Part shown: positions 41,413-50,262 of the stretch, one piece after another
Position numbering within the stretch: the stretch's first letter is position 1
Layout of the letters: each line of letters starts with the position of its first letter
DNA from: Halogranum amylolyticum
GTDB lineage: Archaea; Halobacteriota; Halobacteria; Halobacteriales; Haloferacaceae
Direction of reading: 5' to 3'
Assembly (NCBI RefSeq): GCF_900110465.1
Contig: NZ_FODV01000001.1
Coordinates: 310,001 to 374,000 of the forward strand
DNA length: 64,000 bases
Translations under genes and position numbers: made by a program
Notes under the pieces: generated by a model
The model's input: only the letters and a program-made list of their open reading frames with translations
Database searches by the model: none
Told to the model about the DNA's origin: nothing

Positions 41413-42228
41413 TCAGACCTGGTTCCAGGGCGCTTCCTCGAAGTCGACGATGCGCTCTCGCTCGCCGATGTCGTCGATTGCGGCGAGGTCGTCCTCGGAG
41501 AGGGTGATATCGAGCGCGCCGAAGTTGTCGCGGATGTGTTCTTCGCCCGTCGCCTTCGGGATGGCCGCGACGTTGTCCTTCGCGAGGAGCCACGCCAGCG
41601 ACACCTGGTACGGCGAGGCGTCGTGTCGCTCGGCGATCTCTTGGATCGTCTCGTCGTCGGCGACCTTCCCGCGGGCGACCGGCGAGTAGGCGACGAGGGT
41701 GTGATCGTGTTCCTGTGCGTAGGAGACGAGTTCGCGCTGCGGCAGCAGCGGATGCATCTCGACCTGGTGGGCAAAGAGGGGGGCGTCGAGAACCTCGCGG
41801 GCCTCGTCCAACTGGTCCGGCCGGAAGTTCGAGAGGCCGACGTGGTCGATCAGCCCCTCGTCGACGAGTTCGTCGAGGGCGGGCAGCGTCTCCTCCGGCA
41901 CGTAGTCGTCGGTCGGCCAGTGGACGTACATGAGGTCCACGTAGTCGAGGCCGAGGCGGTCGAGGCTCTCCTTCGTCGTCTCGACGACGTCGTCGCGGCC
42001 GGTGTTGTCGGTGTCGAGCTTCGTCGCGACGAAGAGGTCTTGGCGTTCGGCGTCCGTCTCGTCGATCGCCTGGGCGATTCCCTCGCCGACGTACTCCTCG
42101 TTGTCGTACATCTGCGCCGTGTCGACGTGGCGATACCCCATCTCGATGGCCGTCTTCACGCTCTCGATACACTGCTCTCGGTCGGTGTTCTTGTACGTCC
42201 CCAGTCCGAGTCGTGGCATCTCGTCCAT
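41413..42228 (-). CDS. Aldo/keto reductase
   Basis: A 271-residue NADPH-dependent carbonyl reductase. Conserved points are LGLGTYKNTD, the catalytic Asp and Tyr in HVDTAQMYDNEEYVGEGI (about 36-50), Lys in FVATKL, His in LMYVHWP, VGLSNFRPDQL, and the NADPH-binding AAIPKATGEEHIRDN near the C-terminus. It fits the 2,5-diketogluconate reductase-like group; substrate not inferred. The 85-base space after the gene and 110 bases before leave it monocistronic. Confidence 0.92.
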   Translation of the reverse strand: MDEMPRLGLGTYKNTDREQCIESVKTAIEMGYRHVDTAQMYDNEEYVGEGIAQAIDETDAERQDLFVATKLDTDNTGRDDVVETTKESLDRLGLDYVDLMYVHWPTDDYVPEETLPALDELVDEGLIDHVGLSNFRPDQLDEAREVLDAPLFAHQVEMHPLLPQRELVSYAQEHDHTLVAYSPVARGKVADDETIQEIAERHDASPYQVSLAWLLAKDNVAAIPKATGEEHIRDNFGALDITLSEDDLAAIDDIGERERIVDFEEAPWNQV

Positions 42229-42338
42229 GCCGCTCCCTTCTCGGGGCAGGCTTTGAAGTGCTGTGGCCGCGGCAGGAATCTGCGGTAGTGACGACTGAGA
42301 CCGGCAGGGTTTACCGAGTCCCCCCGGACACCTCCACC

Positions 42339-43376
42339 ATGTCGGAGGTTCTCATCTACGGTTCGTACGGCTACACCGGCGACCGGATCGCTCGCGAGGC
42401 GGTCGACCGCGGCTGGAACCCGATCCTCGCGGGGCGAACCGCCGAGAAAGTGACCGCTCAGACCGACGAACTCGGCTGTCGGGCCCGCATCTTCGACGTC
42501 GACGACGCCGCCGACCGCCTCCGCGACGTCGACCTCGTGCTCAACTGTGCCGGGCCGTTCTCCCAGACGGCCGCGCCGCTCGCGCAGGCGTGTCTGGAGA
42601 CGGAGACGCACTACCTCGACATCACCGGCGAGATCGGCGTGTTCACCCGGCTGAACGGGATGGACGAGGCCGCCGCCGACGCGGACGTGACGCTCATGCC
42701 CGGCGTCGGCTTCGACGTCGTCCCGACGGACTGTCTCGCGGCGCATCTCCACGAGCGACTCCCGTCGGCGACGACGCTCTCGCTCGGCTTCGACGCCGTC
42801 GGGTCGTTCTCGCCGGGGACGCTGAAGACGGCCGTCGAGGGACTCGGCCAGGGCTGTGTCGTCCGACGCGAGGGCCACCTCAAACAGGTGCCCGCCGCCT
42901 GGAAGACCCGAAGCGTCGACTTCGGCCGCGGGACGAAGAAGGCGACCACCGTCCCGTGGGGGGACGTCGCCACCGCCTACTACACGACCGAGATTCCGAA
43001 CGTCGAGGTGTACGCCGCACTCCCGCGCGTCGCCCGGACGCTCCTGAAAGCCGAGCGGAGCGTCGGCGGAATACTCGAGGGCGACCGCGTGCAGTCGACG
43101 CTGAAGTGGCTGGTCGACCGCACCGTCGAGGGACCGGACGACGAGGAACTCGAGGAGGGGTTCGTCTGGGTCTGGGGCGAGGCCGTCGACGGCTACGACT
43201 CGGCGGTCAGCCGACTCCGGACGCCGCACACCTACAAGCTGACCGTCGAGACGGCGCTCTTGGCGAGCGAGCGCGTCCTCGACGGCGACGCCCCGGTCGG
43301 CTACCAGACGCCGGGCGGCGCGTTCGGTGCCGACTTCGTCCTCGACGTCGAAGGCGTCAGACGCGTCGACGACTGA
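42339..43376 (+). CDS. Saccharopine dehydrogenase-like reductase
   Basis: A 345-residue Rossmann protein. The N-terminus VLIYGSYGYTGDRIAREAVDRGW is a nucleotide-binding G-x-x-G-x-T-G-x-x; DVDLVLNCAGPFSQT and HYLDITGEI follow, as in trans-acting enoyl reductases and saccharopine dehydrogenase relatives. The C-terminal part (LKTAVEGLGQGC ... YQTPGGAFGADFVL) matches the family ending. Such proteins act on lipid or amino-acid intermediates; the exact substrate is unknown. TATA-like GGGTTTACC lies 25-30 bases upstream of the ATG, supporting this start. Confidence 0.87.
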   Translation: MSEVLIYGSYGYTGDRIAREAVDRGWNPILAGRTAEKVTAQTDELGCRARIFDVDDAADRLRDVDLVLNCAGPFSQTAAPLAQACLETETHYLDITGEIGVFTRLNGMDEAAADADVTLMPGVGFDVVPTDCLAAHLHERLPSATTLSLGFDAVGSFSPGTLKTAVEGLGQGCVVRREGHLKQVPAAWKTRSVDFGRGTKKATTVPWGDVATAYYTTEIPNVEVYAALPRVARTLLKAERSVGGILEGDRVQSTLKWLVDRTVEGPDDEELEEGFVWVWGEAVDGYDSAVSRLRTPHTYKLTVETALLASERVLDGDAPVGYQTPGGAFGADFVLDVEGVRRVDD

Positions 43377-43410
43377 CGGCGCACTGCCGACTCGCTGTCC
43401 GACGACTCTC

Positions 43411-44190
43411 CTACTCGACGACCCGAACCGGGTCGCGACCGGACTCCTCGAAGAACTCGGTCAGCACCGGCGTACACTCCCGGAGCGCCTCGGGGTCGTG
43501 TGAGTCCGATCCGACGGTGAACGCGACGTCGTGTGCGTCGAGCACTTCGCGGAACGACGGCGCGGGGTGGAACTCCCCGTACTCTCGCAGGACGCGCCCG
43601 CCGTTGATCTCGGGGACCGTCCGCGAGTCGGCGAACGCTGCGGCGACACGCTCGTAGTGGTCCTCGGTCGCGTACCCCCGGAGGACGGGGTTGCGCTCCA
43701 GTAGGTCGACGTGGGCGGCGATCTCGAACAGCTCCGAGTCGACGAGCGAGACGAGGGTGTCGTAGTAGGCGTCGACGAGCGCCTCCCGTTCGGACTCGTC
43801 TTTCTCCGCGAAGTAGCTCTCGACGTGGACGTTCACGTCTTCGAGGTGGTGGACGCTGCCGACGGCGTAGTCGAAGTCGGCCGCGTCGAGGAAGTCGGCG
43901 ATGGCGGCCTCGTCGCGCGGGTCGTAGTCCATCTCGACGGCGTCGAAGATGGTGACGTCGAAGTTCTCCTGCAGGGAGTCGATCGCCTCGCGCCGCCGCT
44001 CGTAGGTCTCGTCGAGGTTGAACCCGAGGTGGCGTTTCGCCCGTTGCATCGACTCGCGCGCGGAGACGTTGCAGTGGTCGGCGAAGCCGACGCCGTCCAA
44101 CCCCGCCTCCTCGGCCGCGCGGGCCATCCGAAAGAGGAAGCGCCCGTCGGAGTAGTTCGAGTGGACGTGGTAGTCGTAGGCGTGGGACAC
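43411..44190 (-). CDS. PHP-domain phosphoesterase, HisK-like
   Basis: A 259-residue metal-dependent hydrolase. N-terminal YHVHSNYSDGRF gives His-His-Asp metal ligands; GVGFADHCNVSARE gives Asp-His; DAVEMDYDPRDEAAI, VGSVHHL and HVDLLERNP contribute further ligands, and the FTVGSDSHDPEALREC end has Asp-His. This fits histidinol-phosphatase-type or PHP-family phosphatases; natural substrate could be histidinol phosphate or a nucleotide. Same strand as the DUF2182 gene, 70 bases away. Confidence 0.9.
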   Translation of the reverse strand: MSHAYDYHVHSNYSDGRFLFRMARAAEEAGLDGVGFADHCNVSARESMQRAKRHLGFNLDETYERRREAIDSLQENFDVTIFDAVEMDYDPRDEAAIADFLDAADFDYAVGSVHHLEDVNVHVESYFAEKDESEREALVDAYYDTLVSLVDSELFEIAAHVDLLERNPVLRGYATEDHYERVAAAFADSRTVPEINGGRVLREYGEFHPAPSFREVLDAHDVAFTVGSDSHDPEALRECTPVLTEFFEESGRDPVRVVE

Positions 44191-44260
44191 GACTGATTCT
44201 CTGCCACGCTGGAAGATAGTGGTTTCTGTCTCGAGAGAGACAACTGCTCGGCGGTCGGGT

Positions 44261-45055
44261 TCAGAGCGCGAGCGCGACGAGTGCGACGCCGGCGACGCCC
44301 GCGGCGACGCCGATACCGCGGGCGAGTCGCTCGCCCCAACTGACCACCCGTTCGAGCGAGAGCAGCACCGTGACGAGCGCCATCCACAGGAGGTTCATCG
44401 ACCCGACGACGACCATCAACGCGAACAGCGCCCAGCAGCATCCGACGCAGAACGTGCTGAACGCCCAACTGGTCCGCACGGCCCCGCGAACTCCCGGTCG
44501 GTGGTGGCTCACGAGGAAGCCCAGCGGGGAGCGACAGTACCGAAGACACCGACGTTTGTACGGCGAGAGCTGATAGCCCGAGAGGAGCAGTAGCGTCCCA
44601 CCCCAGAGAAGTCCGGTGTGGTCGGTCGAGAGGGACGCGATCGGGGCGACCGCGTTGACCAGAAGCGGCACCACGCCCGTCAGCGTCCACACGAGCGTGT
44701 ACGTCCCGACGAACGCACCGACTCGCGTGGCTTTCTCCCGTCTCGAGGTGCCGTCGAGCGTCCGGTAGTAGAGCCGAAAGAGCGGGACCGACGAGGGGTA
44801 CATCATCGCGACCATCATCACGCCCCACATGAGGAGATAGAGGACGACGCCGACGAGACCGTTCGAGAGCGCCATCGCCTCCGGGATGCCGGGGTCCGAC
44901 ATCTGCATCGACGCCCCCGCGTCGCCACCCGGCATCGGAAGCCAGCGGCTGACGAGGGCGACCCACGCCGAGAGTGCGATCAGATAGGTCGCGAGTGCGA
45001 CGACCGGGACGTCGGCGACGGGCCACCGGTCACCGAACGAGTCTGGAGTCGACAT
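44261..45055 (-). CDS. DUF2182 membrane protein
   Basis: A 264-residue integral membrane protein with six or seven helices. The family mark is in helix 2, LLMWGVMMVAMMYPSSVPLFRLY, with W, MM and AMM-x-P-S conserved and likely to face the membrane core. Another helix region is WGGTLLLLSGYQLSPYKRRCLRYCRSP, with two Cys after a basic patch, and FCVGCCWALFALMVVVGSMNLLWM later has three Cys. Conserved His and Met could bind metal. It lies 22 bases downstream of a DUF1326 gene on the same strand; these two families frequently occur together. Function not known. Confidence 0.85.
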   Translation of the reverse strand: MSTPDSFGDRWPVADVPVVALATYLIALSAWVALVSRWLPMPGGDAGASMQMSDPGIPEAMALSNGLVGVVLYLLMWGVMMVAMMYPSSVPLFRLYYRTLDGTSRREKATRVGAFVGTYTLVWTLTGVVPLLVNAVAPIASLSTDHTGLLWGGTLLLLSGYQLSPYKRRCLRYCRSPLGFLVSHHRPGVRGAVRTSWAFSTFCVGCCWALFALMVVVGSMNLLWMALVTVLLSLERVVSWGERLARGIGVAAGVAGVALVALAL

Positions 45056-45077
45056 GTCGGACGCTCTCCCGGACCGC

Positions 45078-45689
45078 TCAGCCGTTGGCGAGCGCGAAGT
45101 CGCCGAAGAACGCGTTGTTCTCGGAGACGTCCCACGCGTACTCGTCGTCGTAGGCGACGGTGGCGGTGGTCGACTTGCCCGTGTTCATCTCGTGGTCGGC
45201 CGTGAGCGGGTGCGGAGAGACCGTACCGAGCTCCTCGTTGAAGCCGTGTTTCCCCACGCCCGCCACAGAGACGACGTCGCCGACTACGACCGAGAACTCC
45301 GTCCCGTCCCGCTCGAACTCGAAGGGGGCGGTCACGACCTCCGACCGTTCGACGTGGACGTCGGCGACGGCACCGAAGATGCCGCCGGCCCGTCCGAGAT
45401 AGATATCTTCGAGTGCGGCCCGCTGGTCGTCGTCGGCCGCGTCGTCGACGACGACGACGACGTTCCAGGCGGTGTCCGGCGCGAACATCACTCCCTCCTC
45501 GGTGCGGACGAGCATCGCCGCGTGAAGCCCCGAGAGGTCGACGTCGCCGTACTGTCCGTCCTCGATGTGCCAGGCGAGCGAGGCCGTACAGACGTCGTCG
45601 TCGGGTGGCTCCATCCAGAGACACTGACAGGCTACGTCGCAGTTACACGCCTCCACGAAATCCCCCTCGAGAGTCCAGCGTTGTGTCAC
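45078..45689 (-). CDS. DUF1326 cysteine-rich protein
   Basis: A 203-residue soluble protein from a GTG start. The N-terminus EACNCDVACQCLW with four Cys in 9 residues is the family hallmark, then IEDGQYGDVDLSGLHAAML, APDTAWNVVVVVDD and ALEDIYLGRAGG, closing with ALANG. The Cys cluster probably binds a metal such as copper. It precedes the DUF2182 gene by 22 bases in the same direction, so both form an operon of unknown function. The upstream spacer (45690-45925) holds an inverted repeat TCCCTC/GAGGGA at about 45791-45808 and the pyrG promoter. Confidence 0.85.
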   Translation of the reverse strand: MTQRWTLEGDFVEACNCDVACQCLWMEPPDDDVCTASLAWHIEDGQYGDVDLSGLHAAMLVRTEEGVMFAPDTAWNVVVVVDDAADDDQRAALEDIYLGRAGGIFGAVADVHVERSEVVTAPFEFERDGTEFSVVVGDVVSVAGVGKHGFNEELGTVSPHPLTADHEMNTGKSTTATVAYDDEYAWDVSENNAFFGDFALANG

Positions 45690-45889
45690 GATCGAACACC
45701 AGACGTATGTCAACCTCTGTCACGATAAACGTATCAATCGGCTGGTTTTGCCGTATCTCGGTCGTACCGCAGTGTGTCTCGCGGCGACACTCCCTCGCTT
45801 CGGAGGGACGACAGAGCGAGTGCGACTGTCCGTGGAAACCACCTTATCGTCCATGAATTTGCGCCGCTGTGCCACGGCGTTGACCGCTC

Positions 45890-45902
45890 CGAAACCGTTT
45901 TC
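45890..45902 (+). promoter_or_regulatory. BRE/TATA of pyrG
   Basis: CGAAACCGTTTTC has the BRE-like CGAAA followed by a T-rich box centred 27 bases before the pyrG ATG at 45926, the classic leaderless arrangement. A second element, GAAACCACCTTATCG at 45835, could drive a longer transcript. Confidence 0.55.
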
Positions 45903-45925
45903 AGCGCCCCTCGCACACACTCGGT

Positions 45926-47572
45926 ATGCCGACGGAACCTGACACCGGTTACGACCCCGACTTGGGGAGGAAGTTCATTTTCGTCACGGGGGGTGTGATG
46001 TCCGGGCTCGGAAAAGGCATCACGGCCGCCAGTACCGGGCGACTGCTGGCCAACGCCGGGTTCGACGTCACGGCCGTCAAGGTCGACCCGTATCTGAACG
46101 TCGACGCGGGCACCATGAACCCCTACGAGCACGGGGAGGTGTACGTGCTGAAGGACGGCGGCGAGGTCGACCTCGACCTGGGGAACTACGAGCGGTTCCT
46201 CGGGGTCGACATGACCTCCGACCACAACATCACGACGGGGAAGACCTACCAACACGTCATCGAGAAGGAGCGCGCCGGCGACTATCTGGGCAAGACGGTC
46301 CAGATCATCCCGCACGTCACCGACGACATCAAGCGGCGCATCCGCGAGGCCGCCGATGGGTCGGACGTCTGTATCGTCGAGATCGGCGGCACCGTCGGCG
46401 ACATCGAGTCGATGCCGTTCCTCGAGGCGCTGCGGCAGTTCGCCCACGAGGAGGAGGACGACGACTTCCTGCTCACCCACGTCACGCTCGTCCCGAACTC
46501 GAAGAACGGCGAGCAGAAGACGAAGCCCACCCAGCACAGCGTGAAGGAACTGCGCTCTATCGGTCTCCAACCGGACATCCTCGTCGGCCGCAACGCGGAG
46601 CATCTGGAGCAGTCGACGAAGGCGAAGATCGCGCAGTTCTGTGACGTTCCCACCGAGGCCGTCTTCTCAAACCCCGACGTCGAGGACATCTACCACGTCC
46701 CGCTGATGGTCGAAGACGAGGGACTCGACGAGTTCGTGATGGCGCGGCTCGGCCTCATCGGCGAGGCGCTTCCCAAGAGCGAGCGCGACAACAGCTGGCG
46801 TGAACTCGTCACCCGGGAGCGCGACGGTTCCGTCGACATCGCGCTCGTCGGCAAGTACGCGCTGGAGGACGCCTACATGTCCATCTACGAGGCGTTGAAG
46901 CACGCCGGCATCGAGCGTGGCGTCGAGGTCAACGTGCTGTGGGTCGACTCCGACGAGATGCGCGACCACCACACCGAACGCCTCCGCGAGGCCGACGGCA
47001 TCGTCGTCCCCGGTGGGTTCGGCTCCCGGGGGACGGCCGGCAAGATCGAGGCGATCCGGTACGCCCGCGAACACGACGTCCCCTTCCTCGGGCTCTGTCT
47101 CGGCTTCCAGATGGCCGTCGTCGAACACGCCCGCAACGTCCTCGGCTGGGAAGGTGCCCACTCCGCGGAGATCGACGAAGCCACGCCGTACCCCGTCATC
47201 GACCTCCTCCCCGAGCAGTACGACCTGCAGGACCTCGGCGGGACGATGCGACTCGGCGCACACGAGACGCAGATCGAACCGGGGTCACTCGCGTCGACGG
47301 TGTACGGTGCGGAGTCCTGCACCGAACGGCACCGCCACCGCTACGAGGTGAACCCCGAGTACATCGACGAACTCGAAGCCGGCGAGATGATGTTCTCCGG
47401 CAAAGCCGGAAACCGGATGGAGATCGTCGAACGGACCGACCACCCGTTCTTCCTCGGGACGCAGTTCCACCCCGAGTTCCGATCGCGACCCGATCGGGCG
47501 AGTCCGCCGTTCGTCGGACTCGTCGACGCCGTGCTCGAACAGGCCGAACAGCAGAAGGAGATCCAAGCATAA
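45926..47572 (+). CDS. pyrG: CTP synthase
   Basis: Converts UTP to CTP with glutamine and ATP. The 548 residues show [17 protein letters not shown] (nucleotide loop), [36 protein letters not shown], then a glutamine amidotransferase domain with LGLCLGFQM around the catalytic Cys and a closing [10 protein letters not shown] with the catalytic His. Acidic extensions are short. guaA subunit B starts 2 bases after the stop, so one transcript is likely. Promoter just upstream at 45890. Confidence 0.96.
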   Translation: MPTEPDTGYDPDLGRKFIFVTGGVMSGLGKGITAASTGRLLANAGFDVTAVKVDPYLNVDAGTMNPYEHGEVYVLKDGGEVDLDLGNYERFLGVDMTSDHNITTGKTYQHVIEKERAGDYLGKTVQIIPHVTDDIKRRIREAADGSDVCIVEIGGTVGDIESMPFLEALRQFAHEEEDDDFLLTHVTLVPNSKNGEQKTKPTQHSVKELRSIGLQPDILVGRNAEHLEQSTKAKIAQFCDVPTEAVFSNPDVEDIYHVPLMVEDEGLDEFVMARLGLIGEALPKSERDNSWRELVTRERDGSVDIALVGKYALEDAYMSIYEALKHAGIERGVEVNVLWVDSDEMRDHHTERLREADGIVVPGGFGSRGTAGKIEAIRYAREHDVPFLGLCLGFQMAVVEHARNVLGWEGAHSAEIDEATPYPVIDLLPEQYDLQDLGGTMRLGAHETQIEPGSLASTVYGAESCTERHRHRYEVNPEYIDELEAGEMMFSGKAGNRMEIVERTDHPFFLGTQFHPEFRSRPDRASPPFVGLVDAVLEQAEQQKEIQA

Positions 47573-47574
47573 CG

Positions 47575-48492
47575 ATGGTAGACGTAGACAGTTTCATCGA
47601 CGAGGCGACAGCAGAGATCCGCGAACAGGTCGGCGACAGACACGCCATCATCGCCCTCTCGGGCGGGGTGGACTCCTCCGTCGCCGCCGCGCTGGCCTAC
47701 GAGGCCATCGGCGACCAACTCACCCCGGTCTACGTGGACACGGGGCTGATGCGCAAGGGCGAGACCGACGGGATCAGAGAGACGTTCTCCTTCATGGAGA
47801 GCCTCCGTGTCGTCGAGGCCCAAGAGCGCTTCTTCGACGCGCTCTCCGGCGTCGTCGACCCCGAGGAGAAGCGCAAGGTGATCGGCGAGCAGTTCATCCG
47901 CGAGTTCGAGCGCGAGGCGCGGGACACCGACGCCGACTACCTCGTGCAGGGGACCATCTACCCCGACCGCATCGAGTCGGAGGGCAACATCAAGTCCCAC
48001 CACAACGTCGGCGGCCTCCCCGAAGTCGTCGACTTCGATGGCATCGTCGAACCCGTCCGCGACCTCTACAAGGACGAGGTTCGGCAGGTCGCGCGCGCGC
48101 TCGACCTCGAAGAGGTCGTCGCCGAGCGGATGCCGTTCCCGGGTCCGGGTCTCGCCGTGCGCGTCATCGGCGAAGTGACGCCGGAGAAGGTCGAGGTAGC
48201 CCGCGACGCCTGCCACGTCGTCGAGGAGGAGACCGCGGAGCACGACCCCTGGCAGGCGTTCGCCGCCGTCATCGGCAAGGGCACTGGTGTAAAAGGCGAC
48301 AACCGCGTTCACGGCTGGATCGTCTCCGTGCGCTCCGTCGAGTCGCGTGACGGGATGACCGCCCGCGCACAGGAGCTGCCGTGGGAGACGCTCCAGCGAA
48401 TTCAGTCGCGCATCACCGGACAGAACGACAACGTCGCGCGCGTCGTCTACGACGTGACGCACAAACCGCCGGCGACTATCGAGTACGAATGA
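47575..48492 (+). CDS. guaAb: GMP synthase subunit B (PP-loop domain)
   Basis: ATP-pyrophosphatase subunit that aminates XMP to GMP. Separate from its amidotransferase subunit, as usual in archaea. The 305 residues carry the PP-loop [20 protein letters not shown] (about 26-45), [43 protein letters not shown] and the C-terminal [17 protein letters not shown]. pyrG lies 2 bases upstream. The stop overlaps the next start (ATGA), giving a three-gene unit of CTP, GMP and a small protein. Confidence 0.95.
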   Translation: MVDVDSFIDEATAEIREQVGDRHAIIALSGGVDSSVAAALAYEAIGDQLTPVYVDTGLMRKGETDGIRETFSFMESLRVVEAQERFFDALSGVVDPEEKRKVIGEQFIREFEREARDTDADYLVQGTIYPDRIESEGNIKSHHNVGGLPEVVDFDGIVEPVRDLYKDEVRQVARALDLEEVVAERMPFPGPGLAVRVIGEVTPEKVEVARDACHVVEEETAEHDPWQAFAAVIGKGTGVKGDNRVHGWIVSVRSVESRDGMTARAQELPWETLQRIQSRITGQNDNVARVVYDVTHKPPATIEYE

Positions 48493-48812
48493 CGAAGGCA
48501 GTCATCGCAGGCGCCGACGTCGACGGACTCGGCGACGCTCTCGCAGCCGAGGGCGTCGAGACGACGCGGATCGACACGCCAGCGACGGCAGACAGCATGG
48601 ACGCGGCGGGTCTGACCGACGCCGACCTGTTCGTCCTCACCGACCTGAACGACGCGACGGCGATCCCGCTCGCGAAGGAGCTGAACCCCGACGTCCGGGT
48701 CGTCGTCTACGCGCACGACACGCTCCCGGAGTTCGCGAAGGGGCAGGCCGACCTCGCAGTTGACCCCGAGCTGCTCGGGCCGGAGGTCGTCGCCGAGGAA
48801 CTCGTCGGGTAG
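48489..48812 (+). CDS. Small Rossmann-like protein coupled to guaA
   Basis: A 107-residue haloarchaeal protein starting inside the guaA stop (4-base overlap). Pattern: [46 protein letters not shown] and [29 protein letters not shown], three alpha-beta repeats like a TrkA- or receiver-like small Rossmann fold. No phosphorylation Asp clear. Homologues are annotated as unknown (a CTP synthetase-associated family). Its coupling suggests a role in nucleotide metabolism. Confidence 0.8.
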   Translation: MTKAVIAGADVDGLGDALAAEGVETTRIDTPATADSMDAAGLTDADLFVLTDLNDATAIPLAKELNPDVRVVVYAHDTLPEFAKGQADLAVDPELLGPEVVAEELVG

Positions 48813-48896
48813 TCGACTCACCACGTCTCTCCCGTCGGCGTACTCACGATCCGCTTCGACCGTACGCTTAACCTCCCGGCGAGCGACGACCCTCCC

Positions 48897-49214
48897 GTGA
48901 CACTCGACCGACTCACGGACCTCTCGCCCGACCCGGGCGAGGTCGAGACCGACGAACTGGCAGTGACCGACGACGTGCTCGTGAAGACGTTCGCGCTCGG
49001 CCCCGGCGCGGAGCTCTCGCCGCACGAACACGGCGACAGCACGAACGTCTTCCACGTGCTGCAGGGGACGGTGACCGTGATCCAAGACGACACGGAGGAG
49101 GCGGTCGAAGCACCCGGCGTCGTCCTCCACGAGCGCGGCGTCGTCCACGGCGCGCGCAACGAGACCGACGAGGTCGTCGTCTTCACCGCGAGTCTCTGTC
49201 CGCTCCCGTCCTGA
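48897..49214 (+). CDS. Cupin-domain protein
   Basis: A 105-residue protein with a single beta-barrel cupin. GTG start. Motif 1 is LSPHEHGDSTNVFHVLQGTVTVI (His-x-His plus Glu-like ligands) and motif 2 ends GVVLHERGVVHGARNETDEVVVF with the second metal His. Fe, Mn or Zn could be bound, and small-molecule binding or dioxygenase activity is possible. Free-standing gene convergent with the ADP-ribosylglycohydrolase. Confidence 0.82.
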   Translation: MTLDRLTDLSPDPGEVETDELAVTDDVLVKTFALGPGAELSPHEHGDSTNVFHVLQGTVTVIQDDTEEAVEAPGVVLHERGVVHGARNETDEVVVFTASLCPLPS

Positions 49215-49233
49215 GCACCGCTCCCCCGCTACC

Positions 49234-50154
49234 TTATCCGACCGTCGGAAACTCTGTCTCGAACAGCGTCGTCGCCAGCGACGTCAGTTCATCGCGCTCG
49301 GGAATCGTGGTCAGCCACCGCTCCGGCAGCGACTCGGCGCCGAAGCGTGCGCCGGCGACGGCTCCCGTCACCGCGGCGACGGTGTCGGTGTCCTCGCCGA
49401 GCGCGACGGCGTCGACGACCGTCTCCTCGGCCGACTCGGCGGTAAGTCCGAGCCACAGCGCCGTCTGAAGCGTGTGGACGACGTAGCTCGTCGATCGAAG
49501 CGGTCTCGGTCGCTGGCCGCGGGCGACGGGCCGAAGCGCGGTCTCCAGTTCGTCGGGGAGGTCGGTCGCGTCGAGCGCCGTCGCCAGCGGGTCGTCGTCG
49601 CCGCGAATCAACCCCGCGACGGTCCGGTTCAGGACGGCACAGCCGGCGGTGCAGCGCGGGTCGGCGTGAGTGATGGCCGAGGACTGCCGACTCGCCGCGT
49701 CGAGGCTCTCCGCGTCGTCGACGAACGCCAGCGCGTAGGGGACACAGCGCATCACGCTCCCGTTGCCGGCGTTGGACCCCTCCGGTCGGGCCTGCCAGAC
49801 GCGGTGACCGGCCTCGTCCCACGGGAACCCGTCCTGCAGGTTACGGATGGCGTCGGCGGTCATCAGGCCGATGTCGAACGGACCGGACTCGTACCACTCG
49901 ACGAAGCGGGCAGCGACGTCGGTGGGAGCGAACGCCTCGCGCTCGGTGAGACTACGGGCGATACAGAGCGCCAGCTCCGTGTCGTCGGTGACGGTGCCTG
50001 CCGGTTGGCCGTGCGTTCCGTTCGCCAGCATCTCGGTGACGCGGCCGTGCGTATCGCGGATCTGGTCGGCCGACGAGAACTCCACCGGGCGGCCGAGCGC
50101 GTCGCCGCAGGCGAGTCCGAGCAGTGCGCCGCGGGCGTCGTCGAGGGCAGTCAT
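49234..50154 (-). CDS. ADP-ribosylglycohydrolase family protein
   Basis: A 306-residue enzyme of the DraG/ARH fold, able to remove ADP-ribose from proteins or hydrolyse related glycosides. Landmarks: ALLGLACGDALGRPVEF with the first acidic Mg ligand, VTDDTELALCIARSL with the paired Asp, NGSVMRCVPYAL and the C-terminal ALGEDTDTVAAVTGAVAGARFGAESLP which gives the second Mg site. The target is unknown. Start MTALDDARGALLG is typical. Divergent to mptG; the 108 bases between carry the mptG promoter. Confidence 0.88.
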   Translation of the reverse strand: MTALDDARGALLGLACGDALGRPVEFSSADQIRDTHGRVTEMLANGTHGQPAGTVTDDTELALCIARSLTEREAFAPTDVAARFVEWYESGPFDIGLMTADAIRNLQDGFPWDEAGHRVWQARPEGSNAGNGSVMRCVPYALAFVDDAESLDAASRQSSAITHADPRCTAGCAVLNRTVAGLIRGDDDPLATALDATDLPDELETALRPVARGQRPRPLRSTSYVVHTLQTALWLGLTAESAEETVVDAVALGEDTDTVAAVTGAVAGARFGAESLPERWLTTIPERDELTSLATTLFETEFPTVG

Positions 50155-50226
50155 GTCGGTGCGGAGACGGCCGAGGGGTAAAAGCGTCCCTCCGGCGGCT
50201 TCGACACAGGAGGTCGTTGCCACCGT

Positions 50227-50240
50227 CGAAACCACCTTAC
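50227..50240 (+). promoter_or_regulatory. BRE/TATA of mptG
   Basis: CGAAACCACCTTAC combines a BRE-like CGAAA and a CTTAC box 23-28 bases before ATG 50263. Twelve bases (GAAACCACCTTA) are identical to an element at 45835-45846 upstream of pyrG. Confidence 0.55.
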
Positions 50241-50262
50241 TCGGCGGGCTAGTAGCGAAGAT

